A stretch of DNA of 64,000 nt, taken from positions 28,634,213-28,698,212 of the forward strand of contig OZ234493.1 of assembly GCA_965153455.1 (NCBI GenBank), given 5' to 3'. The notes beneath the pieces are model-generated. The model made no database searches. It saw only the letters and a list, made by a program, of their open reading frames with translations, and was not told the DNA's origin. Below, piece by piece: positions 25,181-37,566 of the stretch. Position 1 is the stretch's first letter. Each line of letters starts with the position of its first letter. A program made the position numbers and the translations under genes. The stretch comes from Sphagnum compactum. Lineage: Eukaryota > Bryophyta > Sphagnopsida > Sphagnales.

Positions 25181-25790
25181 CCCAGTGGCAACTATTCCTT
25201 AGCACATACTATTACATAGCCTACCTACTAAGTAACATAGGTTTTTACTAGGTACCTATTTAGATAATATTTATTTTAAGTACATATTTAGATAACTTTT
25301 AAATAATTATTTAAATAGCCTATTAGGTAGCTAGTGGGTATGTAGGTATGTATGTAGGTACTTAGTAAGTAGGTAGGGAACACTAAATAGGTAGCTAGGT
25401 TTGTGGGAAATAGGTATTTACTACATAGGTACATAATGAGTAAAGATTAAGTACTTTCTAAGCAGGTAGGTAAGTAGATAAACAATACATAAATAGGTAG
25501 GTAGGAGGTAGGTAAGTAAATAAATAGGACATAGGTAGGTAGGTAGATAAATAATATATAGGTAGGTATGTAAGAGGCAGGTGGGAAGGTACCTAGTAAT
25601 TAAATAAGTAGGTATGTACATGATAAATAGATAGGTAGGGTGCATGTACATAAAAAGTAAATAGGTAAGTATGTATGTAATAGGTCGGTAGGTAAGTAGG
25701 TTCCTAATAATTATATAGGTAGGTATGTACATAATAGGTAGGTACATAATAGGTATATATATGACTAGTATATGTAATTGTTTTTTAGTT
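25180..25790. repeat. ~600-bp degenerate TAGG/GTAG tetranucleotide repeat
   Basis: Hundreds of bases are built from variants of TAGGTAGG, GTATGTAG and AAGTAGGT. The minus strand reads as an open frame of Tyr/Ile/Leu/Pro/Thr only because of the repeat. It is not a gene. Confidence 0.9.
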
Positions 25791-26904
25791 GTGCGCGCCA
25801 CTTGCAACTAAAAACCGCCTAGTTACATTGGACAAGTTGTAGGCATCCCTAATTGCATACGACAATAGATGTAGGATGAAATCAAAATAAACATACATAG
25901 TTTTATTTATATGCATTGAATATGGTCTATGCAATTATTGTGCAATTATCAAAATTTTAATGGTATAATTGTTGGCCAATATATATAGTCCATTGACTTG
26001 AGACCCATTAACATTGCCACGTGGCATGTTTAAAAATTGAATATATATATATAATTACAATTATAATTATAATTTATGAAAATTCTCATTCATATATTTT
26101 AGCCATTTATCGAATCAATCCCAACATTGCCACATGTTGAAGTATGGAATATGGTCAATGTTGACCACAAATAAATCTGACCATCTTTGTTAGTGGCATT
26201 GGAGGTGCGATGTGACATGTTCAAGGATTTTTTTTCCAAAAATCATGTTTAAATTGCATAGTAAATAATTTAAATTGCGCACTTTCACAAATCATATTTT
26301 ACCACATGTTTTTATTATAGATTATCAAGTATATGAACATTTAAATCCTTTTAAAGAGGGAGGAAATAAATCTCAAACGTTTATCGAAGGATGCAATGAT
26401 GCCATGTCTAATGCTATGTTTGTTTTTTCATTTTAGGGTTAGGGTTTCTAAGCTTTTTATGCCTTATGGTGCCCATGTTATTTTGGTAACACTAATACGT
26501 TTTTAAGGTTTAACGCTTAATCAACATTTCTTTGTTACGTGTCACACATTGGTTCGATATAAAAAGTTTAAGGTTTTATGATATTAACATGTGACGTGCT
26601 AAAATTTAAGGGTTATTTTTAACATTATGTTGATCTTGTTGGTTTAGGGCTATCCAAAGCCAAATAAGAATTAAACATTGGGTTAAGCATAAATTACCAT
26701 GTGTAGATTAGGGTTTAAGGTTTATGTCTTAAAATTATAAAATGCACAAGGACTAAATGCAAAGGAAGTTATATTTTCCAACTTTTTTGCATCCAAAACC
26801 AAGTGTCCATCCACATATATGTGTAGATCATATATTAAGAGACAAAAAGTTTTTGATGTAATATGTGTATAGAGTTTGTGTAGTGAATTCCTCAAAACAA
26901 CACC

Positions 26905-27090
26905 TCATTTAACTTTTTGCATGTATTTTTCTTTCCATATGAAATTGCTACCCATTATGTCTTTTAATTTCAATTGCGATGGGTCATCATTTTTATTTAG
27001 CATTTGAAGTTTGACATTGCCATTGCCTTCCATGATCCCACCAAGTTGCACTTGATACCAACTTTCTCCAACTTGCGTACTATGGTGCAT
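26905..27090 (-). pseudogene. Short coding-like fragment, unidentified
   Basis: The minus strand reads STQVGESWYQVQLGGIMEG then NGNVKLQMLNKNDDPSQLKL and KDIMGSNFIWKEKYMQKVK before a stop. Residue composition is protein-like and unusual for this AT-rich setting, but no start codon context, splice sites or neighbouring exons are evident. It is probably a fragment of a transposon protein. I do not recognise the family. Confidence 0.3.
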
Positions 27091-27719
27091 ACATCCATAT
27101 CCCCCAACCCTAAATATTGTGCTTGATGTACTAACCCCCTAATTTTCACGATTTAATAATTGAACATGGTCCCATATTTGAAATTGCACATCCACATAAA
27201 TCCAAATTTCAACTTAACATTACAAGACAACAATATAAACAAGTTTTATTTTAACTCTTAAAATTGCATGGGTGGACTCACCACATGCATCAAGATAACA
27301 TACCTATCAAGACATGGTTTAAATCAAGCTCATGATAGGTGTTAAATTAAACCATTCAACCATATTTGCAAGCCATTTTACATTATTACTATTTGATCCA
27401 TTTGTATGCACATGGTTTTTTTGAACACATAATTGATAACTTTTCTTGGCTAACCTTCTTTTAATCCACGCCCTAAAATTAATATGTAAAACTCAAATTT
27501 CAAAAGAATAGGCTACATATTTTTCACCAAAACATAGTTATGTGCCCTTTTGAAAATTGAAGAGGCAATTAAAGTGTCATTAATACAAAAGTGGGGTGCA
27601 CTTCACTATCTTAAATCACTATGGGCCTTTAGAAATGAAATAAATTCATTGCACTTTAGTGATTTCATCTTGCTTAAAATTATTTCACTATAAGGTCAGT
27701 ATGTAAACATCATGTTTCA

Positions 27720-28860
27720 TTACTAGTTGACATAATTCATTATTATAATTTATTATGGTAAATAAATTTATTTTTATGTTGTTTTAAATATCTTAAAATA
27801 CTTTATGCTGTATTTTATGTCATTTTAAACTACTTTACCTATTATAATTTGTACCTTAAGTTATTATGTTACTATAAGTTATTATAAATTATTATACCTT
27901 TGATTATACTATAAACTATTATAACTTATTCTATCTTAAGGTATTTTAACTTATTATAATCTTTTATTTTAAATTATTTTAAATTAAATTATTCAACAAA
28001 TCCTAGGTTATACCTTAGGTTATTTTATTTTAAGATAATGTATGTTATTTCATTATACTTTAAGCTATTCAAGGTCATTATATTCTATATTATTAGAATT
28101 ATATCCTTAGGTATAAGTTAATGTATAATAATTAAAATTACCTAAAATAAAATATAAGGATTTAAAGTAAAATAACATATATAAGATTTACATATAATAA
28201 TTTAAAGTGGAATAACTTAAAGTAGACTAATATAAAATAATCCATAATAACATAGAATAACTAAAAATGGCATATGGTAAAATAACCAATAATAACTAAA
28301 AATAACTTGTGATATAATAACTTAGAATCACTAAGAATAATCTTCAACAAAAAAATCTAAAATAACCAAAAATAACTTAGAATAATCAAGAATTGCCTAA
28401 AATACAATAACTAACAATAATTTATGATAAAATAACAAGTAAATACCTTTGGTAAATGACATTCAATAGCTAAGAATAACATGTGAGACAATATCTAAAA
28501 ATATATATTAAATAATCAATAATAACTAAAAACAACTTATGGTAAAATAATATAATTAAAGATAACCTATGATAGAATAATCAACAATAACCTATGATAA
28601 AATACCAAAAAAACCAAAAATAGCCTATGATAAAATATCCAAAAATAATCAATGATAAAATCATTTATAATATTTAATAATAGCCAATGGTAAATTAATT
28701 CAAAATAACCAATAATAATCTAAGAAAAAATAATTTAGAACATAAAACAATAATTTATGATAAAATAACAAAAAAATGCTATGATAATATAACATAGAAT
28801 AACCAACAATAAAATAACCATTAATAGCTTATGGTAAGATAACATTCTATAAATACTTTC
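27720..28860. repeat. AT-rich satellite block, left side
   Basis: Degenerate tandem array of units like AATAACTTATGATAAAATAACC, with TTATT-rich counterparts at its left edge (27730-28130) that make the block partly self-complementary. The right block at 32170-32630 is built from the same unit. Confidence 0.8.
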
Positions 28861-29280
28861 CCCTTGGTTTTATTATTTTCTATTTTATTATTTTTTATTT
28901 GTTGTGCTTGTTGGAAAGGTTGGTTTCATATTTCTTATTTCATTGGTGGTTTTCATTTTCTACGATGTTTGCAAAAAACTATTTCTCTGTTGTGTATTTT
29001 TTCTTTTTATTCTATATGGTTGTTTTATAAATTTTGGGGGTTTAAGTTTTCAAATAAAATGTAGTTTTTTCGCCTTCTTTTTCTTCTTGCAATTTTTGTT
29101 ATTTATCTCATTTTTTTATGTTTTTTTTTTCTTTTACAACCTTTTTTTGGGTATTTGTAACTTCTGACAACCTTATTTTTATTTTATTATATTTTTGGGT
29201 TTCTTTTTTTTCTTTTATTTTGGTTTTTCAAATATGTAACTGGATCGATAATACTTATAAGATTTTGTACAGGTAGCTAC
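28860..29280. other. Poly-T-rich segment at left edge of island
   Basis: T-rich sequence on the plus strand. Apparent Phe-rich open frames are composition artefacts. It separates the satellite block from the coding relics. Confidence 0.5.
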
Positions 29281-29309
29281 AATAGTTCCTCTAAGCTATG
29301 CTTTAATTT

Positions 29310-29874
29310 GTGATTGCACATAACCGCATCCCTTGGTTTGATTTATCGTTCGCACGAGAGCCAACAAGCATTTCGATTGTGACACGAACCGTATTCAAAG
29401 ATCAACCTGGATTGCAAGATCTTTTGCGCGGCTCCTGCGTCCTATTCCTTTTGCTCAACATCGAGCATGCTGTGTTTATGAGCAAATCTTGGCAACATTT
29501 ATGTTGATATTTTTGGAAATAATCCAACGACAAAAAACGTTGGATGCAAGATTTACATCGTGGTGGAGATAACGTTGTAATCAAAATGGATGATCTCACG
29601 CATAGCATTTTCTACCAACCGTAGAAAATGATGACGACGAAAAGCAAATGTCCAACATTCTCGCCCATGTTCACCTGGGGGTGGTTGACCATGTCGTCAT
29701 CCATGCATATTTAGAGTCCTGCACAAGAGATCGCTATGACGGACGTTCCATGACATTGTATCACCCCATAAACGTAGAATGGTTTCTCGAACTTGATAGT
29801 CTTGTCCGTAATCCATCTCCGAACGTGTTCGTGACTGTTAAAGCGCATGGTGACATTGATGATGACAATGAATA
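29310..29874 (+). pseudogene. Broken coding relic, unidentified (part of the 29-32 kb island)
   Basis: The frame opening at 29310 (IAHNRIPWFDLSFAREPTSI) stops at 29505. The same frame later reads KKRWMQDLHRGGDNVVIKMD through MDDLTHS at about 29539-29610. A one-base shift continues as ENDDDEKQMSNILAHVHLGV and then RYDGRSMTLYHPINVEWFLE, ending KAHGDIDDDNE at 29874. CpG content and composition are far above the flanking AT-rich DNA, so this was coding once. No known domain is recognised. It may have been the N-terminal part of the same mobile gene as the oxygenase at 31.2 kb. Confidence 0.4.
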
Positions 29875-30639
29875 GATTTGTCATCGTAATGGTAATTGTT
29901 CATTTTTGTCGCCATTGTGAGAAAAATGCTTGTGATAATTTTGTAGTTAATATTTTTGCGAAGGATTAAATGCGATGCAGATACTCGATGCAAAAATAAT
30001 GAAAGCTCAAAAAATGCTAACTATTCATTGTTGCAAACACTATGAAAGAAATATTTGTAATGGCTTCGCAATTAGTTTTTTTCTGTTTTGCACGCATTAA
30101 GTGTAATTATTTAGTGGAGATACTTGATGCAAGAGTAATCAAAGCTCAAAATACATGCCTTCTTTGTTGAAAAACATGGCAGTACACAACAATTTTTTGC
30201 TTCTCCTTAATTTATTTTTCTTTTGAATTTAAATGAATTCAATTTTGACATTGTTGTGCAATTGATTTTATAAAATTAAAAATATTATCTATTTTCTATG
30301 GTAGTATTTAAATTAGGAAATACACTTTACCATAAGATGGTATCTACTACTAAAAGGCAATAACAAAGAGGTATATTTAATATATTTTAGGTCGAAAATG
30401 AATAAAAAAATCACTATAAATAGTATGCATGAGTGACATGCATTGTAGCTTTATGGTAGGAAATAGCCACAATGGGTTTATAGGCACTATAAATGATGGG
30501 TAATAACCCTAAAATGTTTATAGGCATTACAAATATAAATAATAATCATAAAATGTTTGTAAGCACTATATATGGTAAACATCAATTAAAGGAGGTCTAT
30601 AAGTGATTGAGTTTTTTTTCAGGTCTACAAAGGTGCGAA

Positions 30640-30978
30640 GCATGGTGCCGCCATAACGAAAGAAATCTTTCAAGGTCTAAACGTCCTCCGAAGCTTCAAT
30701 CGACGGAACAAATGCATGCAAAATGATGGCCACCATCTCCCCATTGTGGATCAACATAGAGTGTTCACAAATCTCTTGAAAATCCTCGAGATTCGGATAA
30801 TGTCCCTTGTTTTTTCCTTTGGAGATGAGGTCGGGATGCCCATGCTTATTACCTTACGCACGGAGTTCGGGACACTATGCCCGGCAGCACGAAAATGTCG
30901 GATAATGGAGGCATTTTCCTGGGCTCCCCAATGCTTGGTGAAGCTTAATTTTGTGTTCCTAACAACAATCCGTATCAA
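30640..30978 (-). pseudogene. Minus-strand coding relic, unidentified
   Basis: On the minus strand one frame reads VRNTKLSFTKHWGAQENASI then IRHFRAAGHSVPNSVRK. After a one-base shift near 30850 another frame continues NKHGHPDLISKGKNKGHYPN then LEDFQEICEHSMLIHNGEMV and ends IILHAFVPSIEASEDV at a stop (about 30679). The acidic ending and helical spacing look like a genuine C-terminus. A plus-strand frame across 30621-31009 (starting VYKGAKHGAAITKEIFQGLN) is also open, so strand is not certain. No family is recognised. Confidence 0.35.
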
Positions 30979-31169
30979 ATTACGAGGAGTACCTTCACAA
31001 TCGACTTAAATGTTCTCCGGAATCTCAAATGGCGTTATTTGGGCACAGGTTTTATCGTGGCGATCTCATTGTGAACAGGTCGATACTTTGTAACCAGGAT
31101 GGATGCTCATTCAGAAATTTTTATTTTATTTTATTTTTCCCCATGGCGCGTGAAATTCTTTCCTTTTAG

Positions 31170-31854
31170 GTACCAGCACAGCACGAAAAGAAACGCAGGA
31201 GACAAAAGGACCTGGTCGCAGGAGGAACTGGAACGGTCTGCGGATGCTTAGGCCACAAAATTTGTGCAGACAAATTTGCGTCCCCAGCTTGAGTCGTGGT
31301 TGAGAGAGTTGGACAGCTTTTTCCCTAAGGAATTACCATTTGACACCTGTAGAGTGGGAAGAAATTGTTTCACAACCATGGCGGTCACTGAAAACTACAA
31401 GTCCACACCACATAGTGACAGGGACTTGTGCAATTCTGTGATCTCTTGGTTTTTGGAAGGTGAGTGTTCTTTGTAACTTTTGTTTATTTTAGACACTATG
31501 AGCCTTGTGGAAGGGGAAAAAAAAATGATTGCATACCTTCCTCCTCACATTTCTTCATTGGGAACTCGGTTGGAGTTGGACAGGAGAAATAACGTCAGGA
31601 GGGCAATTTGTGTTATTCTGCTCAAACAAGGGACTGTCATACTCTTCCGGTCTGCATGGCTTCAGCATTGCACCATGCCCATCCGAGGGGAAGGACGGCA
31701 ATTGGGGTGCGCATTGTACCTGCGGAAGCAGACGCTCTCCCGATACACAGCTCGACAAGCAAATCTGTCTCGAATCAATCGAGCTCTAAACGAATTTATG
31801 CGAATAACAAGTTCAAAGGATAATAGTCACTACAAGACACTAGTTGAAACATGA
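31170..31854 (+). pseudogene. Decayed TET/JBP-like 2-oxoglutarate/Fe(II) dioxygenase domain
   Basis: A frame from about 31190 reads RTWSQEELERSADA, a TAG stop at 31249, then LRPQLESWLRELDSFFPKEL, NCFTTMAVTENYKSTP and HSDRDLCNSVISWFLEG up to 31459. A second block reads GGQFVLF at about 31598-31620. After a frame change it reads GTVILFRSAWLQHCTMPI (about 31630-31685) and GEGRQLGCALYLRKQTLSRY. The order HxD (HSD), Gly-Gly-x-Phe, then distal His (LQHCTMP) and a basic residue is the signature of double-stranded beta-helix 2OG-Fe(II) oxygenases, and the flanking residues resemble the TET/JBP (2OGFeDO) class that oxidises 5-methyl pyrimidines in DNA. The in-frame stop, the shift near 31610 and a would-be intron of only 33 nt (31460-31492) indicate a pseudogene. 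An acceptor at 31269 (TTTGTGCAG) could bypass the stop. Such genes often ride in transposons. Confidence 0.5.
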
Positions 31855-31859
31855 TAATA

Positions 31860-32170
31860 GATTAATAAAACACAAATTTCTACTTTTAATTTTTTTTCAT
31901 TTTTATTATTATATTATGGGTTCTTTTAAAATTTATAAACGATGTTACAAGATGATAGCTACAACATGACAGTAAGTAGACAAAAAATAGTCCCTATCTT
32001 TAAGTTTTCTTCATTTTTTTTGTTATTTTATGGGTTTTTATAAAGTTTATAAATGATGTTACAAGATGATAGTTACAACATGACGATAATCAAACAAAAA
32101 AAATCCCTACCTTTAAGTTTTTTCTATTTTTCTAATTAGTCTTTTCCTTGTTAATAATTAAGTTCTTGGA
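31860..32170. repeat. Two diverged copies of a ~130-bp unit
   Basis: The string GATGTTACAAGATGATAG occurs at about 31941 and 32056, each followed by a stretch ending in CTTTAAGTTTT, giving a direct duplication of about 115-130 bp just 3' of the oxygenase relic. Confidence 0.55.
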
Positions 32171-32630
32171 TCCCACAATTTTGTAAGAATAATCATTAAT
32201 AGCCTATGATAAAATAACCACCAATAACTTATAATATAATAAGGAGTAATAGTCTATGATATAATAAGCATTAGTAACTTATAATATAATAACAAGTAAT
32301 AGCCTATGATATAATAACCATTAATAACTTATAACATAATAATCACTAATAACCTATAATATAATAAACACCAGCAACTTATAATATAATAACGAGTAAT
32401 AACCTATGATATAATAATCATCAATAACTTATAATATAATAACCATTAATAACCTATACTATAATAATTTATAATATAATAACCAGTAATAACTTATAAT
32501 ATAATAACCAGGAATAACATATGATATAATAACCATTAATAACCTATAATATAACAATCATCAATAAATTATGATAATATGTTTTATAATAACCAATTAT
32601 AAATTATGCTGAAATAATGTTTAAAAAAAA
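32170..32630. repeat. AT-rich satellite block, right side
   Basis: Tandem array of about 26-30-bp units such as TAACCTATGATATAATAACC and ATAACTTATAATATAATAAC. Units match the left block at 27720-28860, so the 28.9-32.2 kb island appears to interrupt one ancestral array. Confidence 0.85.
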
Positions 32631-32639
32631 CAATGGTAT

Positions 32640-35600
32640 ATAATAAAATAGCTTATGGTAAAATACTAGAAAATTATAAAAAAAACCTAAGTTAAAAAAA
32701 ATGTGCATAATAATATGTGATGACAAAAAAATATCATTCATTTAAATAATGATTCAATGGTTAAAAACTTGTTCCTTTACTATGATAAAAGGAGGTGAAG
32801 GGTTTAAAGTTTCATATTATGCATTTTAGGTTGGTCGGCTAAGTTTTTTGCATAGTTTTGTTAGCTTAGTGAATTTTTCAAAATGTTTAACTTGTGTTCG
32901 AATTAAGTGTTAATGAATTTATTATTGATGATTTAAATATTATTCAGTTTATTATTATTATTTAATTATTACTAAATTTGATTAACTATTGATGAACTCT
33001 TTTGTCCGTAATGATTTGTTTATTAAAAGATTATCAATTTTCAACATGGTAAATTTATTAAATTTTATTCAAAATGTAATGAAACATAAAATGAACTTGG
33101 ACGTATATTGGTGTAGTGTGTTCACAAAATGTCAAAGGATAGGCGCGATTTTTTTTTCCTTTTAATTTATCACTCATTTAATTCCAAATAAATCCCCATT
33201 CAACACCTTATTATTCATGTGCATTATGAGGTGTTTATTGTTACTTACAAGGTTAAAAAATGAAAGTGAAAAATGTATAATTTACATCTGATTTAAAAAA
33301 ACAATTACATAATTTAAACATAAACACATAATTTTTACACAAAACATTTCACATACAATAATCTTATAATAACCTTTGCACAATAATTTTTTTTTGTTAG
33401 TAATACATCTAACATTAAATGTTCATTGGTGCAAATGTGTTAAAAAAACATGAGACATAAATTGAATTGAATATAACATAAGGAGCTAGACACATGCTAG
33501 TTTCAAATTTAAAAATGAAAAAAATGACAATTTGGTTGTAACACATGTTTAACTCATAGAGCACCTTTTTTATTATATGATAATTATGCTATATACAACA
33601 TGTCCCACCATCATCTTAATAGGTTTCAATATTAATTAATGTATTTACGTAATTTTTTTATAATTCTTATTTTAATCATGATCATTTTAAATTATGGAAA
33701 GGGATGACGAAAATGTAAAACGCATTTGTTTATATGTGAACATTACCATTAAATTATGGCTAAATGATTGTGAGCCCAACAATCCGTTCTTTTACCTTCC
33801 AATAATTATCCCATATTGTTTTTTTTTTAAATTTAAGTTTTTATGTTTAAAATATCATGTGGCATTATATAATTGCACAATTAAAAATATTTTTCTTAAT
33901 TCGATGGTGTGGATGACAAAACATAGATTAACAAAAATTCTCAAATACTTATGTTTAAGTTATCACATGGTACCATTTTATTTGATCATGTTTGTCACAT
34001 GATATTAACAAATAATCAATAAGTTTTGTTATTTATATTTAAAACTTAAATTTGAATCATTGAATGTTGTTTATGAACATGTTGAAAATTATTATAATTA
34101 TGGAAGACATAAGTTGTATTGAATTTTTTAATTGAAATGTGCATAAAATTAATAACATAATTAACATGACTATTCGGGTTATTGAATCATGTGGTCACAT
34201 TTGGCACATGTTTCATAACCCAGGTTTTAACATTATGATGTATATATATAATATTAAAAGTTAAATTAATCAAATAAGTTCAAAAAATACATATGTTTCA
34301 AATTTCAAACCATTTAACAATATTTTTTTCATGCATTAATAATGAAAATAAGGTTTAAGGTTTTAATACCATATAAATTTGGACACATTTCAAATTACAC
34401 AACTCAAATATTTTCATTACACACATGTGATTCAAATTTCAATTATTTGTAAAAAATAAAAAATAATTCATACAAATTTAAATGATTTATGATTTAAATT
34501 TGTTTTATCTAATTTAATTTAAAATTTTAATAATTTTAAAATTATGAAAATTAATATACTTTGTTAAAGAAATGGGACTTAAGTTTGAAATAATTTAATA
34601 TAATCTAAATGTTTGCAAATGCATGTTTTTTAAAAAATTATTCAAATACAAAATTTCTCATACAGTTTATTAGAAAACATATAAAAAATTGAGTTGAACA
34701 TTCAATTAATTTGTGAAAAATGCATCATGACTCAATTATTTACATTGTGTGTATAAGGCATATTTGGACACTATGAAACTTCAACATTAAATATATATAC
34801 AATAATGTTTAAAGTAACCCCATGTGTAATTAAATAAAACAACAATTCAATAGGTTTTTAAAATTATAATGATGATTTAAGAAACATAACATTTAACAAA
34901 AGGTAACAACTTATCAATTGTACAATGTTTCACAAATTGTATAATAATAAAATGTGTTTTCTGAAAAAAAAAATCATTTTCAAATTGGTATGTTAAACAA
35001 ATCGTATTATCAAATTCCATATGTAAATTGCTTAGCTATTTTGTTTAATGTAATTCTTATAATGGTTTTTTGGAATTTTTATCAATAGCCGAAAATGATT
35101 GTCATCCATAAGATGTTAAAAAAAAAGATCATTTAAAAAAAGATTTAATCAAATTTGACTATAGATAGAATATGAAGTACAAATTTTTTAATCATCTTTT
35201 GACCTTTTTTTATTAAACATTAGAGACCAAGTATGAAAATAAGGGAAAAAATTACTTGATTTTTTTTCATTTCTAACAATTGAAACCCTTTAAAATCATT
35301 TCATTGTTGAATTTTAAATTTTAAATCTCTTTTTTTTGACAAAATTTCACGAATAGAAACAATTGATCTTTTGGTAATCAAGAAAAAAAAGTTGACATCA
35401 CGAATGAAAAAGGTTAATCTTTTGGTAGTTCAAACTCCAAAAACAAATTCATCACTTGAACCATTCTCATTGTTTTAAGACGATTTGATTTCAAAGCTTC
35501 AACACGTTTTTCAAAGCTTAGTCATTTATTGATGGCAAATACTAATCCTGAGAATTAAATACAAAGAATGAAAACTAGTTTCAAGCTCTACCAACAAATT

Positions 35601-36230
35601 AAAAAAATTCTAATAGTTAATTTACTTCAAAGCATATTCACACCACAACATTAAACACAACTTTATATGTTAATGTTTAATGTTCATTCCTTTGCACCTA
35701 TAAGCATGAAAAAATCCAGTTAAAAAACTAGGAAACTATTTAAGTCTCTCCAATTAGTCTAATCATTGTTGACAACCATATCACAACTATTAATTCTTTT
35801 TGAAGGTCAGAACATCTTGGCCATATTTAGTACCTAACACAAATTTTTTCACATTTTTAATAGTATAATCTAATATAGAATGTGTGGGGGGTGGAGATGC
35901 TCTAAGTTCAAAGCAACTAAAGGCACCTTAATAAAAGATTTGCTACTTTAGGAAACTCAAAACACCCCCGCACCCCAACAAGCTTTGACTATAACATTAT
36001 GTTTTTGCACCTTGCTTGGTTCTACATAGAATCACGAAACATGATTTTTTTTTTCTCCATGTTTTGTTTTAGAAGATTTTTTTCAAGTATTTTTTTGCAT
36101 ATTTTAGAAAATCACATCGATTTTGAACCTAATGCCTCTCGAGAAAGAATGAAATTTCCTACAATTGACATAATTTTTTATTACTTTGGATAACTAAAAT
36201 GCTAATTTTGAAAGCTTAGAAGGAAAGCTC
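32640..36230. other. AT-rich intergenic DNA, no gene seen
   Basis: Very AT-rich with no supportable exon, RNA gene or transposon end. Isolated open frames (for example 33694-34002) are composition artefacts rich in Phe, Leu, Ile and Lys. Confidence 0.6.
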
Positions 36231-36479
36231 AAACCAGCCAAATCCTATGATAGAATCACACCGCTCTATGCAAGACTAAGCACTTGTCTATGAAGAAGTG
36301 CAACAAGCATAGTTAGTTAGGGTTGTTTAGCCCTTGCTTTGCCACCAAGGTAGACTTTGTTGAGCTTCTTCCAATAAAAGACAATACACTAACACCAACT
36401 AGATGCACATCTGAATTGGCAAATTGCCGAGGGAAACAGATTGTGAAATGCTTGTTGTAGTGAAGAAGACTTAACTTAC

Positions 36480-37519
36480 AGTGTGCTTTGAAGAGGTGTC
36501 CATTGGATGGGCTGAAGCTGGCCAGGCTGCTCCCACAAAACTTGAAAACAAAACCCCTTCATACCACTGCAAATATCACCAAGCATCAATGATTGCTCAG
36601 GAATTGGTGTGGAAATACTAGACGAGGACAGATAGATAGACAAGCAACAGATCGGAGAGGAACATCTGCATCATTGCTAATCTCACATAACATTTCCAGA
36701 AACAAAAAACCCTGAAAAACACAACAGCGATGCGTAGCAAAAGGGCCGCCCCCTCGACTCCTCTCCGGTCTCTCTGCTCTCATCGCAATCTTCAAACCAC
36801 CACAACTTCGTCTAAATGGAGAGATACCAGTTCGGTTGTAAGCTTACATTAAACTTCGATTGCACGCGCAAACTTCGGAGAAAGAAATCGTGATCCACAG
36901 TTCGATGACTCGATGCGGAAGCCAGGAACTATCAATGGAACAACGCCCGCGGTGCCAGGAACAACCGAGAGTATAGGTGTGCCACCACGAACGTTCACGA
37001 GCGGAAGGATTACAAACGCGAGAACCTGTTCCTCATGGATGGTTTCATCCACGGAGACATACCTGGAAATGGGTAATCGGGGATCGTTGTTCTATGGCGC
37101 TCTGCGTCCTTTTCCCTCGCTTTGTGTGTTTTCAAACGTTCTCGTCTCCGCAGTGTTGTATGTTCTGCTGCGTTGCAGAGAGAGAGAGAGAGGAGAGGAC
37201 AAGCTCCTCTCAAAAGAGAACTTGCAAATGTGTTGATTTTTCTTCTTGAAGAGCGTGAGGTTTGTTTTCAGTTCGATGATCGGGTGTTCTGCATAGCAGA
37301 GGAGACGATGTGTTGAATTTTCTTCAAGAACTTGAGGTTTGTTTTCAGTCAGATGATCGCGTGTTTTGCTTTGCAGACAGAGGAGACGACAAGCTCTTTC
37401 TGAAGAGACATTTTTTGAGATTTTTTTTCTTCGAGAATTCGAGGTTTTTTCTCCATCGCATGATGATCCGGTTTTGTCGCACTTTAAGAGAGTGCGTGAT
37501 GTGTTGTTGAGAGCTTTGT

Positions 37520-37566
<47 letters not shown>

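Noticed and set aside
25180-25790. CRISPR-like array
   Set aside because: No spacer/repeat alternation and a eukaryotic nuclear context. It is a simple tetranucleotide repeat.
25421-25807. 128-aa minus-strand open frame rich in Tyr/Ile/Thr/Pro
   Set aside because: It is the translation of the TAGG-type repeat and has no protein character beyond the repeat.
28864-29167. Phe-rich open frames next to the coding island
   Set aside because: Composition artefact of poly-T sequence.
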